A stretch of 64,000 nt of DNA from Rhynochetos jubatus. Lineage: Eukaryota; Chordata; Aves; Eurypygiformes; Rhynochetidae. Shown one piece after another: positions 24,877-35,955 of this stretch. A program made the translations under genes and the position numbers. Below the pieces are notes generated by a model. It had not been told where the DNA came from. It did no database searches and saw only the letters and a list, made by a program, of their open reading frames with translations. Location of the stretch: positions 96,073,086-96,137,085 of the forward strand of contig CM050650.1 in assembly GCA_027574665.1 (NCBI GenBank), read 5' to 3'. How positions within the stretch are numbered: position 1 is the stretch's first letter; every line of letters starts with the position of its first letter.

Positions 24877-27665
24877 TCATATATTGGTACATAAAACTCT
24901 AAAACATGATATGTTTTTCATTTCTTTGTTATGAATTTCCCACCACAAAGTTCATCTGTTAAAAGAATATGTATCTCAAGACATAGACCAAATAACCAGA
25001 ATTTCACTTAAGTTATATAATGCTTGTAATTTACACATATTTCAAAAGAAGACATCACTAAGTATCCATCAGTGGCTTTTACTGCCCTTCATCTAAATAA
25101 CATCTTCATAATACACTTTCAAACTACTAACAATTTTTAATCTTTATATGTTTAAATGTTTAACAGAATACTTTTCCATAAGATGATATTTTTAAATTAA
25201 TGTAGAAATTATCGAAACGCATGTGAATGGTGAGAAGAAAGCTGAAAGCCAACAACTTCAAATGAGAGTGTTTCATCGCTGGAAGATGTTTTTAAATATA
25301 GATCCGAAATGCTAATGTGTTCATAAAAGGAAATTGCTGTAGGTCAAACAAAATGGAAATGAAGTAATGGATTTGTAAAAAATAGAAATAATTTAAAAAT
25401 CTATGAATGGTTAAGTCATAACTTAGCAGGTAGCTTTGTTATTGGCCGTTTTTTTGACACAGAGGGACTTGTGACTCCTGTTTTATACCTCTGTTGCTTC
25501 TTTCAAGGGAGAAAGGCACAATTATGCAGTGCATAATTAATTAAGTTAAATTGAGCAAAACTATTTACTTCATAAATATTGGTTTTATAAAGTGACAATT
25601 AGTAAAGACTAAATAAGACAAAGACAGTGTGATTTGAAATTGCTATCTGTAAAATATGTTTATTTATAATCAAATTTAATGGTTGCTGTAAATGTTAATT
25701 TTGCTAATTCAGCTTGGAGATAAAGAATAGTAACCATCTCCATATTAATTTACTCAGGATTAGCAAGAGGCGTTTTGAAAATACTTAAAAGGGATTTTCA
25801 TGTGAAAGTAAGAGTACAAATCAAAAGAAATCAGATATTCAGTTGCAATTCTAATTTCAGCTAATGTTCCTCTAGAGACTAAAAGTAATCTGAATAAATA
25901 ATATAAATTAATTCTTCCACCTTTTTTAAAATTAATGAGGTTTAATCAAGTTTTTCTAACTAATTTTGAAAAATAATCCTACAGAAAGCAGTTAAAAGTA
26001 AAAATCTGGTATGTGTATGATGTACATCTTAGATTCATCTAACAAAAGGTGATATAGGAATGTGACTCAAGAATGTGATTCTCTATTAATTGTGTAAGCC
26101 TTTTCCATATCAAGACAATAATAATGTGATAGGTAATAACTATGTCATCATTGTTGATACTTGTTAGAGTTAATATTATAATATTATCTAGAGGTTACAC
26201 CCTGGGAAAAAGCCATGCATCAGGGCTTATCTTACATACATAAGAAAATGTATAAAGAAAGCTATACTGATTTGTAGATCCAGGGATTATTTTGTTTAAT
26301 CTACAGGAATTGTTACATCATCACTGATGTGTCAAAGTCTACTGAAATTGAACTAAAGCTCCATGTCTTCCTTAGTCCCCTATTTTTCCCTTTTTTTGTT
26401 TTTCAGATAAAAAATAACATTCATTTGGCTATTGGTATTTTTTGGGTTTTGGAATTCTCTGTAACAGGTGATGGTTTTGGTGGCTGGCAGAAAAAGTGGA
26501 TGCACTATTATATGTAGTTTCCCACAAGCTAAAAGAAAATGCTTTTAAATTCTGCCCTCTGAACATGCTATTCAGTAGCTTGAGGAAGACAAGATTCTAG
26601 TCAGAGACTTTCAAAAGAGTATCAGAAATGAAGATGCAAAGTCTCTAAAGTGAGATATAGACAGAATTAAAGTGCTTGTGTCTAGGACAACAATCTTGAA
26701 ACCCTTCCTTGGAGGGACCTAGGAACCTTAAAATTTTTAGATCTGATTTGCCGAATAGTCTTCCTAGTTCCTGAAGTTAGAAATTTTTTCTAGAAAAAAG
26801 TCCTATATAGTAACCATAGTTTTACCTCCATTCTGTTATGGTATAGTTTTTCTGTGTCATTGCCAAATTGCCCTCAAGGACCTCAGTCCAGGCTGAAACC
26901 ATGTATTTGATTAAACAATTCAGCTGGTAGGCATACCTACTTTCATCTTAATAAGCTAAGGATTAGTGAAGGAAAATTCATAGTGTTTCTTAAACACGCA
27001 GCAATATGAAACCATAAGTCTCAGGTGAAGGATGATCATGTAGATAGCTGAAGAGAATGAATTTTAGAAGACCTTTATTGTCAAAATAGAGCTTCTGGGT
27101 AGCTGGAAATGCAGGCCATGTGACCATAAAATAGAAAGTAAACTAGACCATGACTCTACAACCGAATGATGCAGAAAGGAAAAGACAACACTTCGTTTCA
27201 CACCTTATGCTCTGAAAATGTATGCATTTAATTTATAAGAAAGAAAACAGTGACATGAACCCAACACTTCCCAGGCCAGCCCCCAACACCCAAAGGTAAA
27301 AGCGTGTCCCACCAGTCACCTTTCTGCTTCTTTTCCTATGAACTTTTACTAAAAGACGAATTCAGATTTTTTTTTTTCTCATATATTATGAGATATTTCA
27401 CAGTGAGATGGGGGTGTGAAAGAAGAATGTGACTATTTTAAACATAATTATGCAATATTCTGTATTACATACATTTGAATCCTTTACTTCAAATACCGTA
27501 CATGTATTGACAAACTCTTAATGAAGCTGGAACTTACAAATAGGCTTATAATTTCCTCTTGCTTCTGTAGACAAATGTCTAAGGGTCAGAATACTAAGTG
27601 TTTTGCATATAAATCGTGCTCTGCCTTGCACATCTCCTGTTGCAAGGCCAGGTCCTCTAAAAACC
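24877..27665. other. AT-rich sequence, possible conserved non-coding patch
   Basis: No gene is recognised. At 25521-25537 ATTATGC-AGT-GCATAAT is a perfect 7-bp inverted repeat, followed by AATTAATTAA, within a repeat-free 2.8 kb stretch. This could be a homeodomain/POU-type regulatory patch, but that is inference from motif shape only. Confidence 0.4.
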
Positions 27666-28370
27666 TGTGATGGGTTAGCCTTGAATGAGGGCCAAACTCC
27701 CACCCAGCCATCCACTCACTCATCCCTTCACTGGGATGAGGGGAGAAAATAATACGAACCAGAATGAGAAAGTTTGTGTGTGGAGATAAAGACAGGGAGA
27801 TCACTTACTAGTTAATATCATGCACAAAATAGACTTGACTTGGGGACAACTAACCTCATTTAATGGCATTTAATATAAATATTTAATTATTGATTCAGGT
27901 AGTGGAAAACTGAAAAGCAAACATTAAGACAACACCTTTTGTGTGGTGGTGTGCTCAACTTCACTCCAGATTCCTCTGGACAGAACGTAGGTTATGGTCA
28001 GTATACAGCAGTTTGTCTCTACCTCCTTTTCCTTTTCACATTTTTCCTCTGCTCCAACAAAGGCTCTCCATGAGCCACAGTTACTTCAGGAATAATCAGC
28101 TTGTTTGCTGTTGGGGCCTCCACAGACTACTGTGCCATGGACCAACTTCTTCTCCTCCTCCTCCCACCATGGTGTCCCCTCTCAGCTCTGTTTTTACAGA
28201 GGCATCATCAGCTTAGCAGACAGGCTGAGCTGGCCTTGTGATGGGCCTGTTGCAGAGCCAATTGGAACCAGCTGTCTGGAATGGGGCAGGCCTTGGCCTC
28301 TCCTCACAGAGGCCATCCCTGCAGCTCATCCTCCCCAGCTACAAAACCTGGGCACCTACAAACAACACTG
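27666..28370 (-). mobile_element. LTR, TGTATTGGGTTT family, minus strand
   Basis: This is a nearly full-length LTR lying on the minus strand. Plus-strand text begins TGTGATGGGTTAGCC, the complement of the retroviral LTR 3' end. It continues through GATAAAGACAGGGAGATCAC and ATAGACTTGACTTGGGGA. It ends in CTACAAAACCTGGGCACCTA, the complement of the LTR 5' end. I could not find a target duplication. It stands head to head with the LTR at 28410, separated by 39 bp. The open frames at 27941-28566 fall within LTR sequence and are not genes. Confidence 0.8.
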
Positions 28371-28409
28371 TGATATACCTAGCTTACTTCTGAGATTTGC
28401 TAGCTTAGG

Positions 28410-29068
28410 TGTATTGGGTTTTTGTGGTGGGGATTTTATGTTAGTGGGGAAGGTGCAGGTGTCCGTGTCCAGAGAAGGCCACAACTCTGTGGGAAGCCTG
28501 TTCTGGAGCAGTCTGCTCCTGAAAGAACAACGCTGCAGAAGGGACACATGCTGGAGCAGTCTGTGAAGAACTCTAGCCCATGGGAAGGACTCACATCAAC
28601 GAATTTCACCAAGGACTGTCTGCCATGGGAGAAAACCCCATGAAACTCTACGTAAGAGTGTGAGGAGTCCTTCCCTCCCTGAAAAGGAAGGATCAGCAGA
28701 GATGTGTGATAAACTGACTGCAATACCCATTCCCTGTCCCTTTTTGCCACTGGTGGGAAGGAGGTAGAGGAATCAGGAGCAAAGGTGAGCCCAGGAAGAG
28801 GGCAGATTTGGGGAAAAGGCTTTTAAGATCTGGTTTTAATTAATGTCTCATTAATGTACTCTGATTTGATTGGTAACTAATTTCAATGATTTTTCTTCCC
28901 CAAGTTGAGTCTATTTTGCCTGTGACCATAACATGTGAGTGATCTCTCCCTGTCCTTGTCTTGACCCATGAGTCTTTTGTTATATTTTCTCCTCCCCATC
29001 CCACCAGGGGAAGGAGTGAGCAAGCAGCTGTGTGGTGCTTAGTTGCCTGCTGGGACTAAACCAAAACA
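28410..29068 (+). mobile_element. Solo LTR, TGTATTGGGTTT family, with TSD
   Basis: The LTR runs from TGTATTGGGTTTTTGTGGTG to CTGGGACTAAACCAAAACA, with TG...CA termini. It is flanked by a perfect 5-bp target duplication: TTAGG at 28405-28409 and 29069-29073. That duplication length fits ERVL-type integration. No internal retroviral sequence remains on either side, so it is a solo LTR. The family is the same as the neighbouring minus-strand copy and the fragments at 6933 and 54335. The intact duplication suggests it is younger than several other LTRs here. Confidence 0.9.
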
Positions 29069-29073
29069 TTAGG

Positions 29074-30231
29074 TTATATGTTTCTGTATCTTGGCTATAC
29101 AGCTTTTAGGCTGATTCTAGATCATATGAGCCTGTCTCAGTGTTCAGAAAAACTGAAACTACACCAAGAAAATATCATAAGCAAGTAGTTTTCTGCTGTT
29201 CCCATTATGTGTCCCATTTTTCCCAATTTTTAAAGGACTGGAAAGAGGATCAGCCCAAGTTGCTTTAATGAAAATCAATGGGTTACAGTTTGCGATGGTA
29301 ACGTCTAGGTTCTGTTATGGGCATATGGCCTTTATATAAAGTTTAAAAACTTAAGCAATTATTTCCCCATTAACACTTCATACAAACAATTCTAAAGATA
29401 GCTATTTGGGGTTATAAGGTATATTTTTAAAGAAAACTACTAAAATATGAATTATTTAGCTTTACATTCAGGTTTCAATAGAATAAATTATTCATGAAGT
29501 TTTAGTCTAATATTTCAATGTGACAAAAGAAATAGGAAATTTGAACCATTGTAATAAAACCAATAGTATAATGTTTTAAACATTCAGTACCTGAAAAGTG
29601 ACATTGGGGAAAATATTTATATACAGCCACTAGTCAAGATATTTTAGTTGGATACTGATGCCTAAAATGGCTGTTGTTATACGAGCAGTGACTATATAGC
29701 CTTGTAATATGTAGCAAAAAATGCAGAGTGAATTTTTATGTAAGAAGTTAACAGTCACTTACTGAAGGAACCAAAATAATATATCTATTTTACCTACAAA
29801 CCTCTAAATTACATTTGGATTCTGTGGAATCCACTTTTAACCAAAGTTTTTTTCCAATTTCTTCTTTGATTACTAAAATCAAAGAGTGGATGATTTTCAT
29901 AATTAATAAGACTAGCCTGTTTTACGATTCTGTTTCATTGTGTCTACTTTGGGAACTCAATATTTGCAATTTACAGAGGTAGTAAGATTTCAAACTCCCT
30001 TATTTTGTTGTTCCTTAATATTTCTCACTTTAATGTTTTCCTCTCAAACAATATTTTTAGAAAGTCTTTGGTAAATAAGGCTGGAAGTTTATACCTATCT
30101 AGAATGTAATTATCAATAAGTATCTCTCATTCCTGTGTCTGAAAAACCAGAGCATTTGGAAGAGTCTGCAGGTGTATAATATACATTTTTACTACTTTAG
30201 CTTTACTTCTGCATGGATTTTTTTCTTTTCC
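29074..30231. other. AT-rich sequence, no gene seen
   Basis: No gene, RNA or transposon is recognised between the solo LTR and the ERV relic. Confidence 0.55.
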
Positions 30232-31048
30232 TTCTTAATTGTCTTGCCATAATGTGACAGCCCAGGTGGATTTGCCTTGGTGCTGCCAGTTGCTCTCCTT
30301 CCATTGCTGTAGCCACTCCCAGAGGGCACTTGCCACCATCCACGAGTCCATGTGGAGGTAAAACACTGGCCATTTCTCCCATTGAGCAATGTCCAAAGCC
30401 AGCTGGATGGTCTTCACCTCTGCAAATTGACTCAATTCACCTTGGCCTTCTGTAGTCTCTGCAACTTGTCGTGTGGGACTCCACACAGCAGTTTTCCACC
30501 TCCAATGTTTCCCTACGGTGTGGCAGGACCCATCAGTAAACAGGGCATATTGCTTCTCATTTTCTAGTAACTGGTTGTAGAAAGGGGCTTCTTCAGCCCG
30601 TGTCACCTCCTCCTCTGGTGACATTCTAAAGTCTTTGCCTTCTGGCCAGTCCCTGATAATTTCCAAGATTTCTGGGTGACTGAGATTTCCTATGCAAGCT
30701 CGTTGTGTGATCAGGGCAACCCATTTACTCCATGTAGCATCGGTGGCATGATGAATGGAGGAGACTCTGCCTTTGAACATCCAACCCAGCACTGGCAGTC
30801 GAGGTGCCAGAAGGAGCTGTGCTTCAGTGCCAACCACTTCTGAGGCAGATCGAATTCCCTCATAAGCTGACATTAACTCTTTTTGGTTGGAGTGTAGTGG
30901 GCGTTGAATTCTCTGTATTCCCAGCTCCAAAATCCAAGGGATCAACCTTGGGTGTCTCCTGGTTCTTTCTGCCAGAGACTCCAGGTAGGGTGCTTCTCTC
31001 TGGCTGTGGTGTAGAGCACATTCTTTACCTCTGGCCCTGTCCAGACTG
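30232..31048 (-). mobile_element. ERVL-like pol fragment, RNase H region
   Basis: This minus-strand stretch encodes part of an avian ERVL-type pol polyprotein. The order is a pre-RNase H connection segment (TEAQLLLAPRLPVLGWMFKG, HHATDATWSKWVALITQRA) and then the RNase H domain. In that domain the TDGS motif, the SQFAEVKTIQLAL helix and the DSWMVASALW motif are recognisable. In a virus RNase H removes the RNA strand of the RNA/DNA hybrid. Other parts of the provirus are not found here, so the element is broken. The low-coordinate edge at about 30232 passes into unrelated AT-rich DNA. Confidence 0.88.
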
Positions 31049-31124
31049 GCCTGGCTAGCTGAGTCAGTAGAGCATGGGACTCTTAACCCCAGGATCACGG
31101 GTTCAAGCCCCAAGTTAGGTGCCA
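31049..31124 (+). tRNA. tRNA-Lys(CUU)-like sequence with 3' CCA, inside ERV relic
   Basis: These 76 bases read as a whole tRNA-Lys. They have a GCCTGGC acceptor strand, a D arm, the anticodon loop CTCTTAA with anticodon CTT at 31082-31084, a T-loop TTCAAGC, and a 3' strand GTTAGGT-G-CCA. The acceptor stem still pairs, including a T4-A69 pair. The D, anticodon and T stems have mismatches, so it looks decayed. CCA is not encoded in eukaryotic tRNA genes, so the source was probably a mature tRNA. Its last 18 bases are the complement of a lysine-type retroviral primer-binding site, 11 bp from the LTR edge. The B-box-like GGTTCAAGCCC is preserved. I infer a primer tRNA copied into the element, not a working tRNA gene. 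Confidence 0.7.
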
Positions 31125-31135
31125 AAAAGGACTTT

Positions 31136-31820
31136 TGTGGTGTTTACTCTGGCTAGCAAAATACCACAAAGCCACTGTCACAAATCCACCCTCCCCTCCT
31201 CCAGTGGCGAGGAAGAATCAGAGGAAAAAGAAATAAGGGAGCTCGTAAAATTGAGATAGGAACTATTTACTAATTAAATCTAAATCAATTTATACAGATA
31301 CTACTACTAATAAAAATACATATGATACGATTTCTTACCACCCACTCACCAATGCAGAACCAGGAGTTGAGTAGTGAAAGTCAGACCCAGGGAGCCTGTG
31401 AGCCGCAGCCTGAGAGCTGTCGCAGCAGACTCTGAATGAACCCTATCAGCGATAGCATGACCAGGAACACTAGACAACCCACCAATGAGCCAGCACAGGA
31501 GTTAGTAAAACAGATAATGTAGGCAGAGTTAGCAAGTGACAGGAGTAAGCGAGGAAGGGAGTAAGAGAGTGAGAGTAATAGCTACTGGACCCCCTTCCCT
31601 TCCCCACCCAAAGAGAGCAGAACATGATGTACTATGGAATGAAATACTTCCTTGGTTAGTCTGGGTTAGCTGCAGTATCAGAAATGGAGAAAGAACTTGA
31701 ATTCAGTACAGACTCAGGGACAACTAAGAACTTATCAGTACTTCTCTCAGCATCCAGGAACACAGCTTCCTAGCAACTACAGTAAAGGGCGTTAACTCTT
31801 TCCTGACTGAACCCAGCACA
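31136..31820 (-). mobile_element. LTR of the ERVL-like relic (retroviral 5' LTR)
   Basis: This minus-strand LTR runs from 31820 (TGTGCTGGGTTCAGTCAGGA on the minus strand) down to 31136 (AAACACCACA). It shares GATACTGCAGCTAACCCA and the TTCCATARTACATCAT block with the LTRs at 45938 and 5886. Going in the retroviral direction it is followed by an 11-bp spacer, the primer-binding site within the tRNA-like sequence, and then pol. The second LTR is not found in the window. The element is broken. Confidence 0.82.
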
Positions 31821-32316
31821 ATTATTCTATTTTTAGACTGTAACATTGGCATTTTTTCCCCTTTTTTCTTCTTTGTAGAGGCTCATCTGCCCAACTAGCA
31901 ATGTCTACAGAATGTTTGAAATTTATTTTGTGAATATGAGCCTATATTCTTCCAAGCCAGACCTATCCAGACACAACCTGAAATTTCAAAACCCACTAAT
32001 TTTAATATTGCTGTGTCTTGGTAGATTTATACTCCCATCATTGCTGACACATGGAATAGGAAAATAAATGTAGTACTTGAATATATCTCTCCTCATGAAT
32101 ATTTTGCACAAGCATCAGACAAATAATGAAAGCATACATCTTAGTCTTAGCACAGTGCCACATCTTTGCATTTCCTTGCAGTTTCAACTAGTTAACAAGG
32201 CCTAATACAGAATTTTAGGAGATTCAGTTTAATTAAAAACTATGTATCTTATCCAAACTATTCGTTTCTGTTTAGCCAGTGAAGAAAGAGAAGTTCCATT
32301 AGAGAAGGAGATTCAT
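31821..32316. other. AT-rich sequence, no gene seen
   Basis: No element is recognised between the ERV relic and the next CR1 fragment. Confidence 0.55.
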
Positions 32317-32428
32317 AATCATAGAATCATGTAGGTTGGAAAAGACCTTAAGATCATCAAGTCCAACCGTTAACCTAACACCGCTAAGTCCAGCACTAAA
32401 CCACATCCCTAAGCACCACATCTGCATG
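32317..32428 (-). mobile_element. CR1 LINE 3' end fragment
   Basis: AATCATAGAATCATGTAGGTTGGAAAAGACC-type text, then ATCATCAAGTCCAACCGTTA and CTAAACCACATCCCTAAGCA, is the complement of a CR1 3' UTR of the AAGTCCAAC subfamily, also seen at 9931 and 48651. It covers only about 110 bp, an extreme 5' truncation. Confidence 0.88.
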
Positions 32429-34713
32429 TATTACTTATCTGTCTATGAGAAGTCCCATTATATAAAAAAATGCTTTATTATTATGAAAATTATGTTGTTA
32501 GATATGCAGTTTCTAACAAGGAATAGTGTCTTATTTAGTCATCTGAATGTAAATGTTTACTGTCATTTGAGATACCTTAAGTTATCAAAACATTTCGCAT
32601 AAGACTGGCAGATAACAGGGAAGACATTGTGGTCTTCTGGTGACAGTAAGATGCCCAATAGCATCTTAAATGATATTACATGTGTTCAGTTGTGTGATTT
32701 CAGCCAAACTTATGATAAGATAAATAAGAGGGTAGCAAGAAAGACTGATATAAAAGATGGACACTTTTAAAGGTAGAAATGAAAATGTTTCTTGTTATAT
32801 AGCCTTACATTTTGAAAGGGCCTTTCATGACCATGCGTTAATCCTTTTTCTAATTGTATCTTTTGTTTACTTAATCAATTTCACTGCAGTTATTAAACAA
32901 CTTCTAAATTTATGCTGGGGTGATAAATAAGAGTCCATTAGAATGCAGACAAGAGGAAAATCACAAAAGACAAAGTTTAAAAGATAATTTTTAAATTGCT
33001 TAATCTCTCTCTTTGCTAATAACTGTTGCTTATTTTTTGCAAACACTCATGTGAACATGTGTCCTTGTAGGTGTACATATATTCACAGGCCTTTGAGTAT
33101 TTTGTATTCAATATTATGGTGATACTTGCTCAAATCTTATTTTGAATGCCCAAAGCACTGGGTTTTCAAGACATTTTCCTTGTTTGTCTCAGAAAATTGT
33201 TTTGCTGAAAGACTTGCTTATCTTCATCAACAAATAACAAATTTGCAAACTTATAATGTTTCATTAGTGTTTGGAACTTTTAAATAAGTTTCATGATTAA
33301 AATATCTTGCAATGATCCAGTCTTTCCATAGTAATGCACAAAGTACTGCACTACAGTAATGTACTTACTGTTAAAGATGACTTTCACTATTATTATCACT
33401 GTACAGGCTCTGTGCAGACCTGGCAGTGCAGAAGCTCAGCTTCCACTTGAACTGAGCTGGGTTTGGCTGGTTTAACTCCTGTACTGTGCCCCAGTGATAG
33501 CTGCCTCTCCTGATTTTCCTTCAGTTCTGGGGACCACTGCCAAACTGCAGTTGGCAGCCCAGGAGAAGGAAAGGGGTTGTGATATGAAAAGAAAAAAAAA
33601 AAAAAAAAAAGACCAGAGGCCAGGGAAGAAGAACCCTTTCCCAGGAATATCACGCTCCCAAAATAAACATCTTAGTATATAGGTAATCATAACAACCCCC
33701 TCCTTTCTTCCTAAGGAAGTGTTGATATTGGGACTTAGAAGCATACAGACCCTGGTAAGCATTAAAGGAAAGAAAAGGGGGTAGATGGTAGCAGGTTTAA
33801 AGGACTTTCTGTTGAACAAATTTAACCACAATATTAATTAGGCTTCCCTTTTTAATTAGACGGTTGGAACTGTTCAACTGTTAGAACACTAATTGATCTA
33901 ATAATAAATTCATGACTCCAAATAAAAGGTGTCTTTCTTTTTGTCTATAAAAGGATTCTGAATGTCATGCTACAAAATTTGTATTCTTGCTTTTTACATT
34001 TATATTCCTTAAGCACTATTTATTCATCTGGCATCAATATTTTTTGTGCACATGCATAACTGCAAAATACCCTTGCTGATTATATATTTTTTTTCTTGTT
34101 TTGTCTGTCACATTTATTTGGACTGCCAACACTCACTTGCAGAAATGATGATTTATATAGCCAGTAAGACATAGACATAAACAGTATAAAATTTTTGTCT
34201 AGTATTAAAAGTAGAAATGTTATTTGATCTTAAAGGAATTTCTTTGCTACAAATAAACTATCTCTTAGTTTGATTTGCATCTTCAAAAAAATATGATGAA
34301 GTGGGTTTTTTGGGGGGGGGGGGGGGGGGTGTTTATGGTTTTCCTGCTTATTTGATGCTTTTAACAGAAATAATGCAAATAAAAAGATTGCACAGTGTAT
34401 AAAAAAGCTTGATAACAGCTGATGATAGAGATAATAAAAACATCCAAATAATTATTACACTATTCCTACTGAGATCTTAATAGCTCGTCCAAAGTACTTG
34501 TCACTGCAGGCCATGATGACTCTGTAACTGAAGCATAGTTACTTTCCCAACCTGCATGAGGAAAACTAAAAGCGATGTAACTCTTAAGAGTTGTTAAAAA
34601 TAGATACTTACACGATATTGCAACAATTTCTTCAGGTTAAAATTCTTTGGTTTCTGTCAATAAATTGCAAAGCCACAAAAAAAACCAAAAGACGAGGGTT
34701 TATTTTTAGACAC
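32429..34713. other. AT-rich sequence with an unassigned GC-richer patch
   Basis: No gene is recognised. A GC-richer patch at about 33405-33720 contains 19 A at 33592-33610 and an AATAAA at 33662. It might be an old retroposed or LTR sequence, but I cannot place it. A run of 18 G lies at 34312-34329. Confidence 0.4.
34312..34329 (+). repeat. Poly-G run (18)
   Basis: Eighteen uninterrupted G lie next to a T-run in AT-rich DNA. This is the longest G homopolymer in the window, with strong G-quadruplex potential and also a site prone to assembly or sequencing error. Confidence 0.9.
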
Positions 34714-35252
34714 ATGATAGAATCATAGAATGGTTTGGGTTGGAAGGGACCTTAAAGATCATCTAGTTCCAACTCCCTGCCATGGACAGGGACACCCTCC
34801 ACTAGACCAGGGTGCTCAAAGCCCCATCCAGCCTAGCCTTGAACACTTCCAGGGATGGGGCATCCACAGCTTCTCTGGGCAACCTGTTCCTGTGCTTCAC
34901 CACCCTCTTCATGAAGAACTTCCTGATATCTAATCTAAATCTCCCTGCTTTCAGTTTAAACCCATTATGCCTTGTCCTGTCACTACAGGCCCTTGTAAAA
35001 GGTCCCCCTCCCCCCCCAGCTTCCTTGTAGGCCCCCTTCAGGTGCTGGAAGGCTGCAATAAGGTCTCCCCAGAGCCTTCTCTTCTCCAGGCTGAACAAGC
35101 CCAATTCTCTCAGCCTTTTTCTTCATAGGAGAGGTGCTCCAGCCCTCTGATCAAATTTGTGGCCCTCCTCTGGATTTGCTCTAACTGGTCTATATCTTCC
35201 TTATGCTGAGGGCTCTACAGCTGGACACAGTACTCCAGGTGGGGTCTCACAA
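34714..35252 (-). mobile_element. CR1 LINE 3' fragment
   Basis: The plus strand begins GATAGAATCATAGAATGGTT and GGAAGGGACCTTAAAGATCA, the complement of the CR1 3' terminal repeat and UTR. The minus strand then encodes the ORF2 C-terminus with [20 protein letters not shown] and [19 protein letters not shown]. It ends at about 35252 in RT-thumb text (CTCCAGGTGGGGTCTCAC). A C-rich run at 35005-35019 matches the variable G-rich site of other copies. It is truncated and not functional. Confidence 0.93.
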
Positions 35253-35955
35253 TAGGGAATTAATTTTTTATCAGAATTTTTCAAATTGAAAATTTCCATT
35301 CATTTTTTATGCCAGCTGAGAAAAATGACAAGACTTGGATTAGAGTGTTTTCTGTCTAAATTGAAATCTTCCTAAATTCAAGCAGTAAAGTGGATATTCT
35401 CATAGGTAAATAAACTGATAGAGAAATTAAATCTTACTTTCTTGGGAATAAGTAGTTAACAATTCTAAAATGCCATATTACTTTTAGCCCTGACTTAATG
35501 TTTACAGAAAAATAAATTGAAAACCACTCCAAATTCCACTAGCAGCTATCCAAAAAGGACTCCAAAGCAAATAATGTCTTCAAAGAAACCATACCAAAAT
35601 TGAATTGGAAATACAACTCTGCTTATTTTTCCATGAAATATGTAAAAATGGTTAGTGAAAAACTCGCAATATCCTGAAAAGCAGAACTGAGTATTTATAT
35701 TTTGCCTTTCATGAGAGAAAGGGGAAAAGAGGAAATAAGCAGAAATCAGGAATAAAGCAAGTGGATGTTGGGAAGAAGCAACTACATTTTACTTTGTCCT
35801 GAAATATCTAGAATATAAATCTGCAAGAAGCTCTTGGCAAGCGTATGATCTTTGATTTTTCCATAACACTTTGAAATTAAGTTAATTTTCATCAAGGTTT
35901 ATATGAGAGAGCACAAGGGCAAAGCAAGGCACTGAGATACAATAACAAGAAGATG
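35253..35955. other. AT-rich sequence, no gene seen
   Basis: No gene or repeat is recognised in this 0.7 kb. Confidence 0.55.

Noticed and set aside
27941-28750. Several overlapping open frames of 60-150 codons
   Set aside because: They lie inside the two head-to-head LTRs, overlap on both strands and show no viral or host protein motif.
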